Assembly (NCBI GenBank): GCA_020634755.1
Contig: JACKBC010000032.1
Span: forward strand, 1-64,000
Source: Caldilineaceae bacterium
GTDB taxonomy: Bacteria; Chloroflexota; Anaerolineae; Caldilineales; Caldilineaceae
DNA length: 64,000 nucleotides
Reading direction: 5' to 3'
Shown here: positions 63,775 through 64,000 of the stretch, one piece after another
Layout of the letters: each line of letters begins with the position of its first letter
Numbering within the stretch: the stretch's first letter is position 1
The notes under the pieces: model-generated
Seen by the model: the letters and a program-made list of their open reading frames with translations, nothing else
Told to the model about the DNA's origin: nothing
Database searches by the model: none
Made by a program: the position numbers and the translations under genes

Positions 63775-63934
63775 AGATTTACGATTTAGGATGTACGAAG
63801 TACGATCTGAAATAGACTAAAATAGAACACTGATTGAACTGATTCGATGGATCGGCACTGTTCTTTGATTTTCAGGTCCTTCCAATCTGTCCGATCAGTA
63901 TACTCTGTGTTCATATATAAAGAAGGAGGCTATC

Positions 63935-64000
63935 ATGGCCAAGACGGGACGCGTTGTGGTGACGCATGGTCAAGCGTTTGAGGTGCGTGAATATAATGTG
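63935..64000 (+). CDS. Second medium-chain dehydrogenase, cut by the window edge
   Basis: Only 22 codons are visible (MAKTGRVVVTHGQ then FEVREYNV). They match the start of the preceding dehydrogenase (MARTGRVVVANGQ, FDVREYPV) at most positions. AGGAGG lies seven bases upstream. It is a tandem paralog, likely the second subunit or a variant enzyme. Confidence 0.85.
   Translation, partial: MAKTGRVVVTHGQAFEVREYNV

Noticed and set aside
1..64000. tRNA and rRNA genes
   Set aside because: A visual scan for T-loop-like and rRNA-like blocks found none; a covariance-model search could still reveal a tRNA.

Overview
The window is chromosomal DNA from a moderately GC-rich bacterium, most likely a filamentous Chloroflexota of the Anaerolineae/Caldilineae kind. 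That placement is inference. It rests on the gene mix: STAND regulators built on BTAD or XRE DNA-binding heads with TPR tails, large secreted DUF11/FG-GAP proteins ending in an F/YLP-type tail, a CehA/McbA-type PHP protein, a heterodimeric ABC exporter, phytanoyl-CoA dioxygenase, and an aldehyde:ferredoxin oxidoreductase. Many short dispersed palindromic repeats also fit. I saw no rRNA, tRNA or CRISPR array. The first and last genes are cut by the window edges.

Layout. 1-8 kb: end of an Ldh2-type dehydrogenase, a beta-propeller protein, a membrane-anchored M23 peptidase divergent from trmD, and a secreted TolB-like propeller protein. 8-14 kb: an XRE-STAND-TPR regulator, a DUF4112 membrane protein, a sialidase, and a phytanoyl-CoA dioxygenase coupled to a small unknown protein. 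14-20 kb: an accessory island. A HigBA-like toxin-antitoxin pair with a frameshifted toxin sits between an S9 peptidase gene and a 143-bp copy of that gene's own 5' end. It is followed by an AT-rich orphan P-loop ATPase and a VapBC-like pair whose PIN toxin has lost its middle. 20-31 kb: a heterodimeric ABC exporter, a deleted Uma2 nuclease, a PHP protein coupled to an ABC ATPase, a phosphopantetheinyl transferase, a GNAT acetyltransferase and an aldehyde:ferredoxin oxidoreductase. 31-44 kb: two large secreted proteins (DUF11 repeats; FG-GAP repeats plus a zincin motif) and a CHAT-STAND-TPR protein. 44-56 kb: a 2634-residue LamG-repeat protein preceded by a small putative partner, then a BTAD-STAND-TPR regulator. 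56-64 kb: a tiny lipoprotein, a decayed M1 peptidase, an acidic unknown protein, a GlsB/YeaQ-type membrane protein, a K+-channel-like protein, an alpha/beta hydrolase, an M42 peptidase and two tandem medium-chain dehydrogenases.

Repeats are the strongest non-coding feature. Family 1 is about 90 bp with a CACCG-CAA-CGGTG hairpin (five copies). Families 2 and 3 are about 80-93 bp with ends resembling TTACGCA...TGCGTAA (three and five copies). Family 4 is an 82-83 bp MITE-like element with GTAACTATC ends and likely target duplications (two full copies in opposite orientation, one partial). One family-1 copy supplies the last 16 codons and stop of the giant LamG protein.

Best candidates for undescribed biology: the promoter-duplicating toxin-antitoxin insertion with its frameshifted toxin; the orphan ATPase beside toxin-antitoxin remnants; the giant LamG protein with its small upstream partner and the nearby CHAT-STAND protein; the shared F/YLP tail of secreted proteins; and the repeat families.
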